Shown here: one piece after another, positions 46,150-57,992 of the stretch
Layout: the number at the start of each line of letters is the position of its first letter
Position numbering within the stretch: the first letter of the stretch is position 1
Source: Vitis vinifera
Taxonomy: Eukaryota > Streptophyta > Magnoliopsida > Vitales > Vitaceae
Reading direction: 5' to 3'
Length of the DNA stretch: 64,000 nucleotides
NCBI RefSeq assembly: GCF_030704535.1
Contig: NC_081807.1
Coordinates: 6,365,001 to 6,429,000, forward strand
Translations under genes and position numbers: made by a program
Notes under the pieces: model-generated
Seen by the model: only the letters and a program-made list of their open reading frames with translations
Told to the model about the DNA's origin: nothing
Databases searched by the model: none

Positions 46150-47215
46150 TTAATACATACATTTTCTTCAATGGGAACTGAGACCCATATCACCCTTATT
46201 ATGACCTATATATTTCTTCAGGGATCTTCAAGAAGTGATTTGAGACATCCCCCACCCTAAAATAGACTTTGAGACCCCACATACGTTCTTAAGAAAAATA
46301 AGTATATCCTTAAGAAAAATAAGTACATTCTTTCCAAGAGGAACCCAAACCCTAATCACCCTTATTATGACTTATATATTTCTTTGGGGATCTTAAGAAG
46401 TGATTTAAGGAGTTCCCCCACTTTGAAATGGACTTTGAAACCCCACATACATTCTTTAGAAAAATAAATACATTTTTTACAAAAATACATACATTTTTTC
46501 TAAGGGGAACCAGGACTTCAAGCACCCTTATTATGATTTATATATCCCTTTGGAGACCCTCACAAAGTGATTTGAAGCATTCCCCCACCCTGAAATGGGC
46601 TTTAGAACTCCACATAGATCCTTAAGAAAAATAAGTATATTCTTCATATACATACATTTTTTTCCAAAGGGAACCAAGAATCCTATCACCCTTATTATGA
46701 TTTATATATTCTTTTAAGGATCCTTGGGAAGTGATTTGAGGCTTTCTCTCACCCCGAAATGAACTTTGGAACCCCACGTATATCCTTAAAAAAAAAAAGT
46801 ACAATCTTAAGAAAAATAAATACATTCTTTTCAAGGAGAACCAAATCTTTATTATGACTTATATATTCCTTTGAGGACCCTTGAGAAATGATTTGAGGCA
46901 TGGTCTCACCTCGAAATGGACTTTGGAACCTCACATACATTCTTAAGAAAAATAAGAAAAATTAATATAATTACATCTTTAAGAAAAATAAGTATATTAT
47001 TAAGAAATGGACTTTAGAACCTTATGTACATTCTTAAAAAATATAAGTACATACTTAAAAAAAAAATAAGTACATTCATTATAAGAGGAACTAAGACCCT
47101 AATCACCTTTATTATGACTTATATATTCCTTTGAAAATCTCGGGAAGTAATTTAAGGCGTTCCCCCACCCTGAAAAGGACTTTGAAACTCTAAGTACATC
47201 CTTAAGAAATTTAGT
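46150..47215. repeat. Tandem array of about 165-bp units
   Basis: Six or so diverged units. The landmark CACCCTTATTATGA recurs near 46191, 46357, 46523 and 46687 (spacing 164-166 bp), with shortened or disturbed units near 46847 and 47104. Other landmarks per unit are GGAACCAAGACCC, AAGTGATTTGAGG, CCCCCACCCTGAAATGGACTTTG and CATCCTTAAGAAAAATAAGTA. Frames in this array are not genes. Confidence 0.9.
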
Positions 47216-48883
47216 GACTAAATTATATAATTTTTCATAAAAAGTTATAAAATATATATATTAAAAAATAAAGAAATATGGAAAAATAATAGGAATTTCT
47301 AGTAAAAAAAATTATTTTATTTTAATAAAAATAATCTATTAATCATAAAAAGAACACATGGAACATAATAGGAATTTTTAATAAATAAATAATTTAAATT
47401 TTTATTAAAAAATAAATAATATGTATTATAGAAATAAAGAAAGAGATGATATAAAAAAATGCAAACAAAAGAATATGTAAATAAATAAATTATTTAAAAA
47501 AATCTAAATAAAGTATCATATATTAAATAATAAAGAAAAATATGTACAACAAGGTTTAATAAATAATAAATTATTTAGGATTGGGCTTATATGTCAAGCT
47601 CAAGCCCAGCCCATGCATGGTCCCTATAAGTAGATATTTAATCATGCAACCTACTACAGTGATTTAATACATACTAAAAATAGAATCCATCATCACGTTT
47701 CCTTGTTTTGTACTCAAGTTTAATATCAACTCTTAACTACATAAAATATTAAATTATACTAAAATAATATAAATTATATATTGTAATGTAAATATGCAAT
47801 TTATATAAGAATAAGATATTATTAAAATAAAATAAGAGAATCTTTTTCCGAACAATTTTATCCAAGCTTCATTCAGGATTTGATTATAGAAAAAAGGCAA
47901 GTGGGGTGAATAAATGAAGGAATTCTTGAGTGGATTGTAGGAATTGGGTTCAACAATAATAATATCTTCCAAACATGTCAAACTTGATATCATCCCACCA
48001 ATAGCAAGAGATGTAAGGATTGATACATAAAATAACTTTTTATGATAAAATAAATATGTCTAAATACTTTGTTTTATGGATAAATCATTTAGATTCAATT
48101 GATAAAGGAAGCATCGTAAAGATCAATTAATGGGGTTTTAAACTGATACAATAATAGTGTGGGTGGGGATCCGATATTTTCTGAATCATTATATAAGGAA
48201 TTATCTTCGGTAGTTGAGATTTGAAGGTTCCATACATGTTACATCTTCATGGTTGGAAACATGAAGCTGGAACCCTCATTTCTAACAACTCACCATATGT
48301 ACATGCAAATTCACATTTTCATGATATTTTGCAGTTGGGCTATTGCAAAAATAGATCAGGTATAGTACTGAGGATATATACGTCTAGCCATGTTTTTTGC
48401 TTTTGTCCAATTTAGATGATGTGCTTTGGACCAATATGTTCAGTCGTTGACCATATGACTAGGAGCCAGCCGTGTAAGCTTTTTATGCTTTTTCAGAATC
48501 ATGAGAGCACAAAATTCTTAATAGTACAAACCCATAAATATGAAAAGGGAAAAAAATAAAAGTACGAATGTATATATTGATATAAGAATTTACATGATAA
48601 CTGTGTTGAATAATCAAGAAAGCAAAAATGAACAAAAACAAAACAAGCAAAGATGGACTTTTCCTTTTCTAACTCCAAGCAACCCCCCTGATGTATTCTC
48701 CAACCCCCACAAAAAGCCCTTACAATTTGAGGGTGGACTAGCTCTACTGCAACCCTGAGTTTCCTTCATTTGAGGATACCAAGTTGAAGAAGTACCACCA
48801 TCAAAATGCTATGATAACTCTACCTCTAAACTCTTGGAACTAAGCATGCCATGCTCCTTAAAGAAAAAGTGTCCTGGTTTGCA
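47216..48883. other. AT-rich region and 3' side of signal-peptide gene 2
   Basis: 47220-47575 is the AT-rich minisatellite also seen at 35880-36370 and 37660-37865. 47580-47630 carries a CAAGCCCAGCCC motif related to 36480-36560. About 48500-48880 matches the 3' flank of signal-peptide gene 1. No gene between. Confidence 0.6.
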
Positions 48884-49072
48884 TTAGTGACCCTCTCCAC
48901 GATGACTTGGACCGGAATAGGCTCGGTTTGTGAAGAACTCTTTGATGGGTGAAGGAAAAGGCTGGTCCTTGAGAGGTCTCAAGCCATCAACATGCATGGC
49001 ATAGGAGAGGAAGAGGAAGAAGATGATGATGGAAATGGTATTGAAAGCAAAAATGAGAGAATGGCTCTTCAT
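48884..49072 (-). CDS. PIP/PIPL-type secreted signal peptide precursor 2
   Basis: 62 aa, intronless, ATG at 49070-49072. It has a signal peptide at residues 5-29 (IFAFNTISIIIFFLFLSY), the conserved AMHVDGLRPLKDQP stretch, a variable middle and a C-terminal SGPSHRGEGH, matching the SGPSxxGxGH motif of PIP/PIPL hormone precursors. It is about 70% identical to gene 1 by eye. The differences cluster in the pro-region, while the signal peptide and motif are kept, the pattern expected under selection on a peptide hormone. The promoter has a TATA box at about 49157-49166. It is the better-preserved member of the pair. Confidence 0.88.
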   Translation of the reverse strand: MKSHSLIFAFNTISIIIFFLFLSYAMHVDGLRPLKDQPFPSPIKEFFTNRAYSGPSHRGEGH

Positions 49073-49156
49073 TATGGTGGCCTTTGTGTGTGGTTAGGCT
49101 ATTGGGTTTTGGTAGTTTTGAGATATGGTATGTAGGGAGAATGGAAATAAGGACTT

Positions 49157-49166
49157 GTATATAAAG
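49157..49166 (-). promoter_or_regulatory. TATA box of signal-peptide gene 2
   Basis: TTTATATACA on the minus strand, about 85 bp before the ATG. No equivalent remains upstream of gene 1, where an AT microsatellite takes its place. Confidence 0.55.
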
Positions 49167-49806
49167 GAAATGAAGAAGGGTGTTTGTGTGTTTTTCTTGA
49201 CTTTGGTAATTGTTGGTGTGTTTTGTATATTGAAAGATTTGAATTTGGAGTTCAAACTTTGAAAATAGGAATGTAGGTGGATCAAAACATATGGCCAAGT
49301 CAATGTCGGGCAAAATATAACTAAGTTGTTAGTCTTTTGGTAGGCTACAAATTTAGCTTTTTTAATATGTTTGGTTGTTATTTATCTTGAACTTGGAACT
49401 AAGTTCCGTACTGTCACAACCCAACCATGAATGTAAAGTTGTCCCCTTGCCCCGACTCATCCCACTCTCTCCACCTTCCTTTCCCATTGAGACCCTTAAT
49501 GGGTCAAACACACATCTCACACGTAGAATGAAAACTAGCACATTGGCCTTTTCATTAGTCAAACCTAGAAACTTTCGTCTATATTAGGGTGTCTTTAGAT
49601 GGAGTTGATGGATTTGGTGAAAGTTTTAAGATTGTTTCTCCACTGGATATTTGGTACTTCTTTTCATATGTTTCTTTCCCTTGAAGCAATACGGCAACCA
49701 CATAAAATATTGGAAATCAAACACTAGGAAAATACTTACAACATGGACTCTTTTTGGTGGGGAAGTATTTTTCAAAACTCTAAACACACATATTTGACCG
49801 GTTTGA

Positions 49807-49847
49807 AGGAGGAGGAGGAGGAAGGAGGAGGAGGAGGAGGAGGAGGG
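49807..49847. repeat. (GGA)n triplet repeat
   Basis: About thirteen GGA/GAG triplets with one interruption (GAAGGA). It produces Gly/Glu-rich and Pro/Ser-rich shadow frames. Confidence 0.9.
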
Positions 49848-52429
49848 TACGTGTTAATTACTACCATTAACAAAATCTCTTGTTCAAATGTTTTCGCCTC
49901 ACCAACCACAGAGTTCCATTTCCCTTTCACAATATATTTGACCAACTTAGTTGCCTTTGACTTTGATTGTAAACCCTGCAAAAATTTTATGGTTTTATCT
50001 CCCTCTCTTCTTTCTTTATTCAACCATGTGCCATAGTTGTTTGCTATATACATTTTCACTCCTTGATGCTATCAAAAGTTCTTTACAAGTATAAAAATGT
50101 TGATGCGAAAACAAGGTGGATTGCACCAGAACTCCACGCCTCTTTTCCTTGATCAACATTTTTTCTGCCCAGTCTAACCATATTTTTTTCCCCTATTTTC
50201 TTGTTTACAACTATTTGGCCAAATAAAACTTGGACAGAACTTTGAAAAAATTGTAGTTGTAGAAATTTGAAGTAAGAGGAAACGTGATATTGACCAATAT
50301 GCTGAAATTAGGGAACCCAGCAGAGATTAATAGATGAAGTAATGTGAATGTTAATAATACATGTTAGGATGGCTACGAAAACAGTCAAATGAAGGTAGGA
50401 TTATTCGAGTCAAGAATACATATCCACCTACACATGGAAGAGGAGGTGGGAGTTGAATGAGTCAAGATATATCTTCTTCTTGATGTCTCCAAGGAAATCC
50501 TCTTGCCTATCACACTTAAATGTAAATGTTAAATCCAAATCTTGTTTTGTTATGATCAAAACATGAAATTAACCAAACCTTGGTCTAACAAAGATCACCT
50601 TAAGATTTGCAAATGTTTGATGTTGAAGGGTATACTACAACAATTTAGCCTGTGCATTTTTCCTTTAACATTAGTGGAAGGAGTAGCTATTTCTCACTTG
50701 CCTCAAAAGAATTTCATGATCAACAATATAGTTTTAATATCTTATGTTGATTCCAATATAACCTAGTGAGATGTCAAAAGCATGATCCACACAAACAATG
50801 AACCACATTCCTATTGTTGTATCTAAAATTCACAAATCGTTTGCTTACATCATCTATATATTTTAATCTGCTTGGCTTGTATATCATGTATGTTTATGAA
50901 AACTTTGCAAATGCTTTCCATCTTTTGCCCTCTGTCATTGGGTTCTTTGATATTCAAAAGCACTTGCCTCTTGATTATGTGCATTATTATTCATGGGGAA
51001 GATATATCCACTATAAGGAAAGTTCCCAAATGTGTGTTTGTTTTTTTGTTGTGTGTGTGTGTGGATAGAGAAATAAATGTATTAGAAAGCACCAAACAAG
51101 GGGCTGTAACCAAAGTACACAAGAGCTATACAGGAGACATTCGATCAAAAGAGCAATAAGTTGCAACTGCCGGCAAGCAGGGAGGCCCATGACTGATCCT
51201 AACCTGTAAATAAATACTTAAAGAGATAAACCTTTCTTCTAAAGAGTCCTCAGACCAAACAAAGTGAAATTTAAAAAAAAAAATATTTTCAGATTCTTTT
51301 GTTCTTCTGTGACACTATTATAAACTTGATAATGCCATTCTCCACACCATAAACTCCTCTTGTATGTGGAACTTCCCTACCACCTAGTTAATATCTTCTT
51401 TACTGACTTTCTCCATGTAAGTTTAAGAAAATAATGGATTTGTAATGATCACCACATAATGATGTTACTATTTTTTGTTTTATAACAATAAAATCTTACA
51501 TGATGCATGCATTAAAATTAAGGATCTTTTGAAGCATTAAAAGTTGTATAGTGAGAACATTTAATCAACTATATAAATATTCCATATGTATAACTGGGTC
51601 TTGCAAATATCCTTTTGATAAGATGTTAGAGACTCAACTCGAAATCAAGAATGGAACAAAAGAGATGGAAATGTCTTTTAGTTTCTTGTTCGTGGTGTGA
51701 ATTAATCTGAAAAGTCCATTCTGGGGTGCTCTTAATTCATTGGTCATTGAGTTCTGAATTTATTGTTGTTACTATTTTTTGTTTGTCCCATATGCCTGCT
51801 GACATGGTGAGCAAGCAATCTCAGTGCCAAGGTTGAGAGTGCTATTCATGGGTTAATTTTGAGGGTTAATCCATATTCCTAATCATACTATGTCATAAAA
51901 AGGCCCAGGATTGATAAATTAATGGTTTTCTGCTTTTCAGGTATTAGAAGTTACACAATGGACAGTTAATAATGTGTTCATTTCTTAAAAAATTGCAACG
52001 TTTTCGTAGTACAACATTCCTTTCAAGAAAGACAACTAAATCTTGGAACAAGATATCATTCTGGATGCTGAAATAGTTTCAAACTTCAAACTACATATAG
52101 GATTTGCATCTCTTACTGTAGAAATCCGTGTTAGTAATGTGGATCTTGCAGGAGAAATACAACATTCTAATGTAATAATCTTGTTTGGTTCTATCATCAT
52201 GCTGAAGCTGGAACTAGGAGTAGAATTCTTATTAAAAAACAAGATTGTAGTAAGACATCCTAATTTTAACATACAGTCACGGGCTTGTCTAATTTTGGAA
52301 AAATTAAACTATACATTTCTTTTCATAGGCAAACAAGATTATACATTGAAAGGGCCTAACAAAAAATGAGGCACAATCCTAGTACACTTGGAGTATAGAA
52401 AGAGCACAAACGCAAGCAAAAAAGCAATA

Positions 52430-53450
52430 GAAAACACAAAAAAAAACCTATATAGCCTAATCTTGACCCAAGCCTCAATGAAATCCATCAAGGAAAGGTC
52501 AACTCCCCAAAGGATCTTTTAGTCCATTCAAAAAGACATTTTCAGGAAAATGACTTTCAACACTTGATCTGGATGTTTGTGCTCCTTTCATATACACCAA
52601 AACAAGCAAAGGGGGCCAAGTTCCACATTCTTTGTTATCTTTTCTGCATTCATGCTCTTTTCCAGCCTAAGAGAAGCAATCTGACAGATTTTTGCAAATA
52701 CCTACTGCAAGCCAAATATAGCTAGAACTAGGGATTTGATGCATTGGATAAGAGTATGAAATTCTAACTCCTTGACCCTACACAGACAACCTATTAGCCA
52801 ACATCCAGCTCCTCTTCATAAGCTGATCAACTGCCAAAATACTTTCCCAAACAGTTTCCCATGGAAACAGCCATGAATGGGCCCTGTAATTCCAGATTTG
52901 CTTGATTGGAAAGTCCTGGGAGATTTCAGAAGTTAAGGAATAATATAGTAAGACTTGACAGAAAGACTCCCATTATTCACCCCAGTCTGGCGCAATCTCT
53001 CCTCTCCTAAACCACGGACACACATTGTGTGAATGTGCCAAAAAGTTCTTCTCGCTTCCCCACTCTCCCAATTGTAATAACCCCAATGAAAGCAAATGTT
53101 TCAACCTCTCCAACCCCCTCCACTCAAAGATCCCCCTACTTTAGCATTTCTTTTAGAATGCATTCTGAACAAGGAAGTTAAACTGATCTTTCAACACAGA
53201 GTCACCAGTCCATCTAACTAGACTTGGTTTTTGCCCCAGTCGCAATAGAGATGCTAGTCACGTGCCAAAACTCATTCCACTCATGTCTAATAGCCTCCCA
53301 AAGACGCACTCCAAAAGCCTTTCCTAACTTGTTGGATCTCCAACCACCCTCAATCTCATCAAATTTGCCATCAATAACCTGTTTCCAAAGGAAATGGTGC
53401 TTCCCAACCCCCATTACCATTTCCCAAGAAGAGCCTTGTTAAGGGTTGCT
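52430..53450 (-). mobile_element. LINE (L1-type) 3' fragment, degenerate
   Basis: On the minus strand, from about 53450 to 52430, the reading frames resemble the C-terminal part of plant L1 polymerases, the region after RT and the zf-RVT domain. Recognisable pieces are LNKALLGKW, LWKQVIDGKFDEIEGGW, FGVRLWEAIRHEWNEFW, PLCLFWCI-KEH and the closing MDFIEAWV. Stops and frame changes are frequent. The RT core is absent, which fits a 5'-truncated insertion. No poly(A) tail is obvious. It lies in the space where the ATG18b-like 5' exons would be expected. Confidence 0.75.
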
Positions 53451-53810
53451 AGCCTTATTACATCATGACCACCATTATTCTTTTCCTCAATTTATGGGTT
53501 CCTATAATAATGAAAGAAACAGTGTGCTATGGTTCAATAATGTTGCAGTCATCCATCTAGTATTTTGTACTGCTATCCTATCATTTTGTGTTGGGTTCGC
53601 TCCAAAAAAGGGTATGTTTTATGGATTAGGCATGCACCTTGTGAAATGATTAATTAGCCTTTTTCCTTTTATAAGGGTGGATTTTGTTGTGGTTGTTTTG
53701 GGAAAGAATTTGAGTTTGAATGTTACATTCACATGCCCCAGTTTGGGGAGAATAAAGTTTAACAATTGTAGATTGGATTCATCCTAATTTTATCTGTTTT
53801 CCCTTGCTAG

Positions 53811-56800
53811 CTATTGGAGGTTTCATCATTGTTGAGATGCTGTTTAGCTCTAGTCTTCTTGCCATTGTTGGAGCTGGTGAGCAGGTGCTTGGTGGTCTAC
53901 TGATTTGTTGTGCTAGATGGTGTAGCCCTTTTATTAAAAGTACATTTTCCTACTAACTTCTCTTAGTTTCTGATTGATCATTTACCATGGTTCCATCTGA
54001 CTCCACAGCTATCTTTATCCCCACGCCGTCTCTGTTTGTTCAACACTACAACTGGAGCTGCCCTCCAAGAACTAAATTTTTCAACTGCTGTCCTTGCCAT
54101 TCGTCTAAATTGGAAAAGGTAAAAACCACTTACCATATCTTGCTTGTTTTACTATTTGTTTTCCCCATAACAATTGCTATTTTATGAATTCAAAGCAATA
54201 CTTAGTGGTATTTGTTTTTTTTTTATTTAATTCTAAATAGAATTTAAGATTAAATAATGTTTAATAGTGTTAAGTATTAAGTTGTTTATTTTTTTAATAT
54301 TTTATTTTTATTAAGTATTAAGAAGTAAAGAAAAATCAGCTTATTACTTTTATCATTAAAGAACAAGTCAAATATTTTAATTTTTTTTTATTTACTAAAA
54401 AAAATTAAGAAATAAGTAATAAGTTAATAAAAAGTAAGAAAAAAAAACATCTAAAATTTGAAAGCAACTTGTTTTTAACAAAAAGTTCAAAAAACAAACA
54501 GCATCTTAGCTTTTTTTATATACAAAGACTTCAGTTTCACCCAAAAATTGTCATCTTGACATGGGTGCAGGTGTGGGTGTGAGATCTATGTTTGACCGGC
54601 TTAGATTGCATTGTATACAACTTTAAATTTTTTTTAATATAAATTTATTTGCTTGTTTTAAATAACACCAATAAGTTATTTGACTCTTATCTCTATTTTA
54701 ATTTATTTTTAAATTATAATAGATAATAGCAATTATTTATTATTTCATAAAAAGAAATTATAATAGATAATAACAATTACCTTTTTTTCATTCTAAAAAA
54801 TATATTAAATTCAAACTAATTTTATCAATTTAAAATAACAAGATTTAAAAAATATTTTTGCATAGAAATTATACTTAAGTTGAATTATATCAATGTTAAA
54901 ATATATAAAATTTTAAAATAAATTAGCTTCAATTTAAATAATTAAAAATATAAATTTTGAAAGTTTTCAATAAGTTCACTTAAGATCAACTATATATTTT
55001 TCTATAAGTTTCCAACATTTATTTAAAACTAAAAAATTAAACTAAAAAAAATTTGTTTAACATTTTATTAAACTAAAAAATATATGAAAATTAATAACAT
55101 ATAAAATTCAAAGATAATTTCAGTAACTAAATAATAAAAAATAAAAAAATGAAATTTAATATATTAAAAATAAAGAGAGAAATAAAAAAAATTCAGTAAG
55201 TTTAAATTAAAATAAAATACATATGATAACTATGATAATTAATGTTTTATCTAAGCATGGATCGGCACCCATAATTGAGATCCTTTTAAGCTGAATCCCT
55301 GTATCTTAAAATTTTGGGATGCCAAGGATTTGACACTTGGACATATACCCACACTTGACATTCGTACCTGAACCCATGTAACATAGCTTAGTAATTTCAG
55401 TTTGAAATTTGAAGCTAAACTGTTTTTAGTTGTTACTTGGAACCGAATTAATATTGTTAAGCCAACATATACCAATTATTGTCAAGCTTTTGTGCTGTTA
55501 CTCTTGCCTTAGACAGTAGTATAGCTTGTCTAGCTTTTGATCAGACCTGTTTATCAGATTATGCAATTGGGAAAGGATTTCTTCTTGTTTTTATACTTAC
55601 TAATTTCATGTCAATGATAGATGTTTGTTTCTGCTAAAACAAATAAATCCAGTTTTTGTCACTTTTACACTGAGAATTAACTTTTCAATGATGAATAGAT
55701 AAGTCATTGCTCTAATTGTTCATCCCTCTAGATAGGGATGCTAAATTTGAAGAGTAGTTCCTTCTAGTAGTTTGACTTGTGCAATAAAAATTAGTGCATA
55801 TCACTAGTTAAGAATATATGGGATAAGCTTGGTTCTAGGAGGATTGCTTATTCATTTTTCTTCTTTTCAGAATTCTTGCTGTGCTTCATTATTTTAGGTT
55901 TCCAGCTTTAACTTTTTTTTTTTTTTTTCCAATTACTTTGATATTATGAATCATCTGTAACAGCAGAAGTGGTCCTGGATAGGAACCTTTATGGAAAATG
56001 AATCATTATGGCAATGAGTAGTAGAATCTTTCAGAAGGTCCTCTTCTGTAAGCCTTGTCAAGACTTTGAAAATGCACAATATAAAGATCCTTGAGAATAC
56101 TATCTGTTCTTTCTCAAGTGTTTATTTATTTATTATTTTTGTCTTGATGCTAAGTAGTTTTTAATTGATTAGCTTATGATATTGATCTGAAACAAAATAT
56201 GGCAATGTTGACTGTTGTATTTTGTTTCTTCAAGGAAACTGGTTGTGTATTTTGTTGTGCTCTTTTTAGGTTTTTTTTCCCCCTATATATGCAGGTTTAT
56301 TTATTTATTTATTTATTTGTCTTTTCTCATTCACACAATCAAGGATCTGACTTTAGTCTTCACCTTTGGTCATTCCATCCCTCCCTGTGCCCCTGGGGGT
56401 ATATTTTATATTTCTCCATCTGGAAAGGTTCTTTTTATTTATTTTTTCTATTTTAGATATAAGTTTTTCTATTTGGGAGGAATTTTATCTAGCATTAAAG
56501 TCTGAATTTAGAAAAAAGGAAAAAGAAAACATATTGAAGGAATGAGAGGACTCCAAATCACACAGGAGAGAAGGGAACTCAACCCCTTTAGATGATCTTA
56601 TTTGAGAGTTATCTGTCATCCTATGTTAACATGGCTTTTACCTTTCCTTAGCCCTTCTTTTCCTTTGAATCCCATTTATCTAAAATGTACATTAAAGATG
56701 AAAGAGTAAATTTTCCACTCTGTGATCTCCTACAGAGGCTTTCTAAACTTGGTTTCATTAGTTCACAATGTCAACAGACCTCCCTTCCTTGTTCTTATCA

Positions 56801-57975
56801 ATCACATCTCTTGGGCTTTGACTATGAAACTTGTGAAATTAAAAATGAGGGACAATCTCACACCCTCTTATCTTCCAAAACAAATGATTTTCTTCACCTA
56901 AACCAACCACCTATTAATCCTCCTCTTCCCTACTCCAACTGGCCCTTGAAATCTGTGAACTTTCTGCCTCCATATTAACTTCAAAATGGCTTTCCAGAGG
57001 TGTCAACCATAGTGAGTCTCAACTTCAATATGTCCCTATCCAAGATTATTAATGTTGCGCTTTGCAAAAACCATAAAATTCCTCAAGTTAGTGCTCTCCT
57101 CATACAAATGCCAAGCTATTTTTGTGAATATATGATCTTTTTGTTCCTTGTGTTTCAAATATTTCAACATTTTGTGAACTTTAAACTTGTTCTGCCTTTT
57201 ATGTTATTCTTTGCTGCCTCTGGATATAGTTTTGACAATGGAAAACTTGGAACAGTTTGTGAGACACTTGGTAGGCCATCAAAATATGGATGCATGTACA
57301 AATATTCCCTTGCAGTTTGAGCTGTAAGATGTGTCATCTCATCTTGAGGTCAACTTATTTTTGTTTTGTTAAGCATCCATGTGTTAGTGTGGACTCATCT
57401 TTTCAACTACTGAAGTCTCTTGGAGTTTCTCCATGACCTGGTTCTAGTTTCCCCCTTAGCTTGGATTCATTCTTTACCTTGTTGCCTATCAACAATTATA
57501 GTCCACATGCTATATCTCAAGTTTTTATTTTCTCAATGGAACTTGTCTGATTTCATATAGCATGGTTAATCTGGTTGTTTGTTTTGTTTTGTTTCATTTT
57601 TATTCTATTTTTATTTTTAATATAAATTTTCAATTTGAGAGTAGAATGTTGAGGAGTGTACAAATCCAGCATACAGATTTAGTTTATCCATGTCTCTGAT
57701 CATTTCCAAATTGCAAGTGACCAAAATCATTCAATAAAGATAAAATCCATGATTAGGACATTTCAATAAAATTTTGCAACTTCTAGGAATCTGGTTTGGC
57801 CCATTGTACATCATTATTCTCTCAGTATCATACTTCTATTCTTTTTCCACTCTCGTTCATATTGATATACTATGTAAATGCAGACTTGTTGTAGTGTTGC
57901 AAGAAAAGACATACATTTATGATCTAAATAGCCTCTCTATCTTGGACACTATAGATACTGTGCCGAATTCAAAAG
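53811..57975 (+). CDS. ATG18b: ATG18b-like PROPPIN, three internal exons
   Basis: ATG18 proteins are seven-bladed beta-propellers that bind PI3P on the growing autophagosome membrane. Three exons are seen. Exon 53811-53884 (after CCCTTGCTAG) codes FIIVEMLFSSSLLAIVGAGEQ. Exon 54009-54118 codes LSLSPRRLCLFNTTTGAAL and continues to AVLAIRLNWK. Exon 57884-57975 codes LVVVLQEKTYIYDLNSL and DTIDTVPNSK. All have AG/GT borders and the phases join correctly. They cover blades 1-3 as I remember plant ATG18b. The LFNTTTG and VVVLQEKTY words are characteristic. The first exon was not found upstream. The remaining exons, including the FRRG lipid-binding motif, must lie beyond the window. The second intron is 3.8 kb. 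The next carries a solo LTR and a Gypsy element. Confidence 0.85.
54119..57883 (+). other. Second visible intron of the ATG18b-like gene
   Basis: 3.8 kb, AT-rich, with long A/T runs at 54200-55250 and moderately complex DNA at 55500-57500. Open frames at 56199-57320 match nothing I know and are not expected to be exons, because the coding phases of the flanking exons already fit each other. The acceptor is CAG at 57881-57883. Confidence 0.6.
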
Positions 57976-57992
57976 GTGAGGGTAGAACATCT

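Larger units (their letters stand above)
37870..47215. mobile_element. Mutator-like element with ULP1-protease gene (KI-MULE type)
   Basis: A large insertion between two blocks of the same AT-rich minisatellite. It holds a plus-strand DUF1985/ULP1-like protease gene (39331-42675), a minus-strand MULE transposase gene (43724-46096), a 73-bp minisatellite between their 3' ends and a 165-bp array at the right edge. Convergent transposase and ULP genes are the layout of Kaonashi (KI) MULEs and related plant elements. The left end is placed at GGGTTATTTGG near 37872 by the loss of minisatellite similarity. No terminal inverted repeats or target duplication were found, as is usual for KI-MULEs. Both ends are estimates. 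38000-39330 is AT-rich and probably untranslated leader or subterminal DNA. Confidence 0.75.
49073..52429. other. Gene-poor region, nothing firm
   Basis: 49073-49300 is 5' flank of signal-peptide gene 2. A GGA-triplet repeat lies at 49807-49847. Open frames at 50542-51159 and 52043-52369 show no domain that I recognise. The missing 5' exons of the ATG18b-like gene could be expected here, but I could not find them. Confidence 0.5.

Noticed and set aside
52043..52369. 108-codon open frame as a possible ATG18b first exon
   Set aside because: The sequence does not resemble the N-terminal blade of ATG18 proteins and no suitable splice donor phase was found.
56199..57320. Open frames in the large ATG18b-like intron
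   Set aside because: Flanking exons join in phase without them, and they show no conserved domain.
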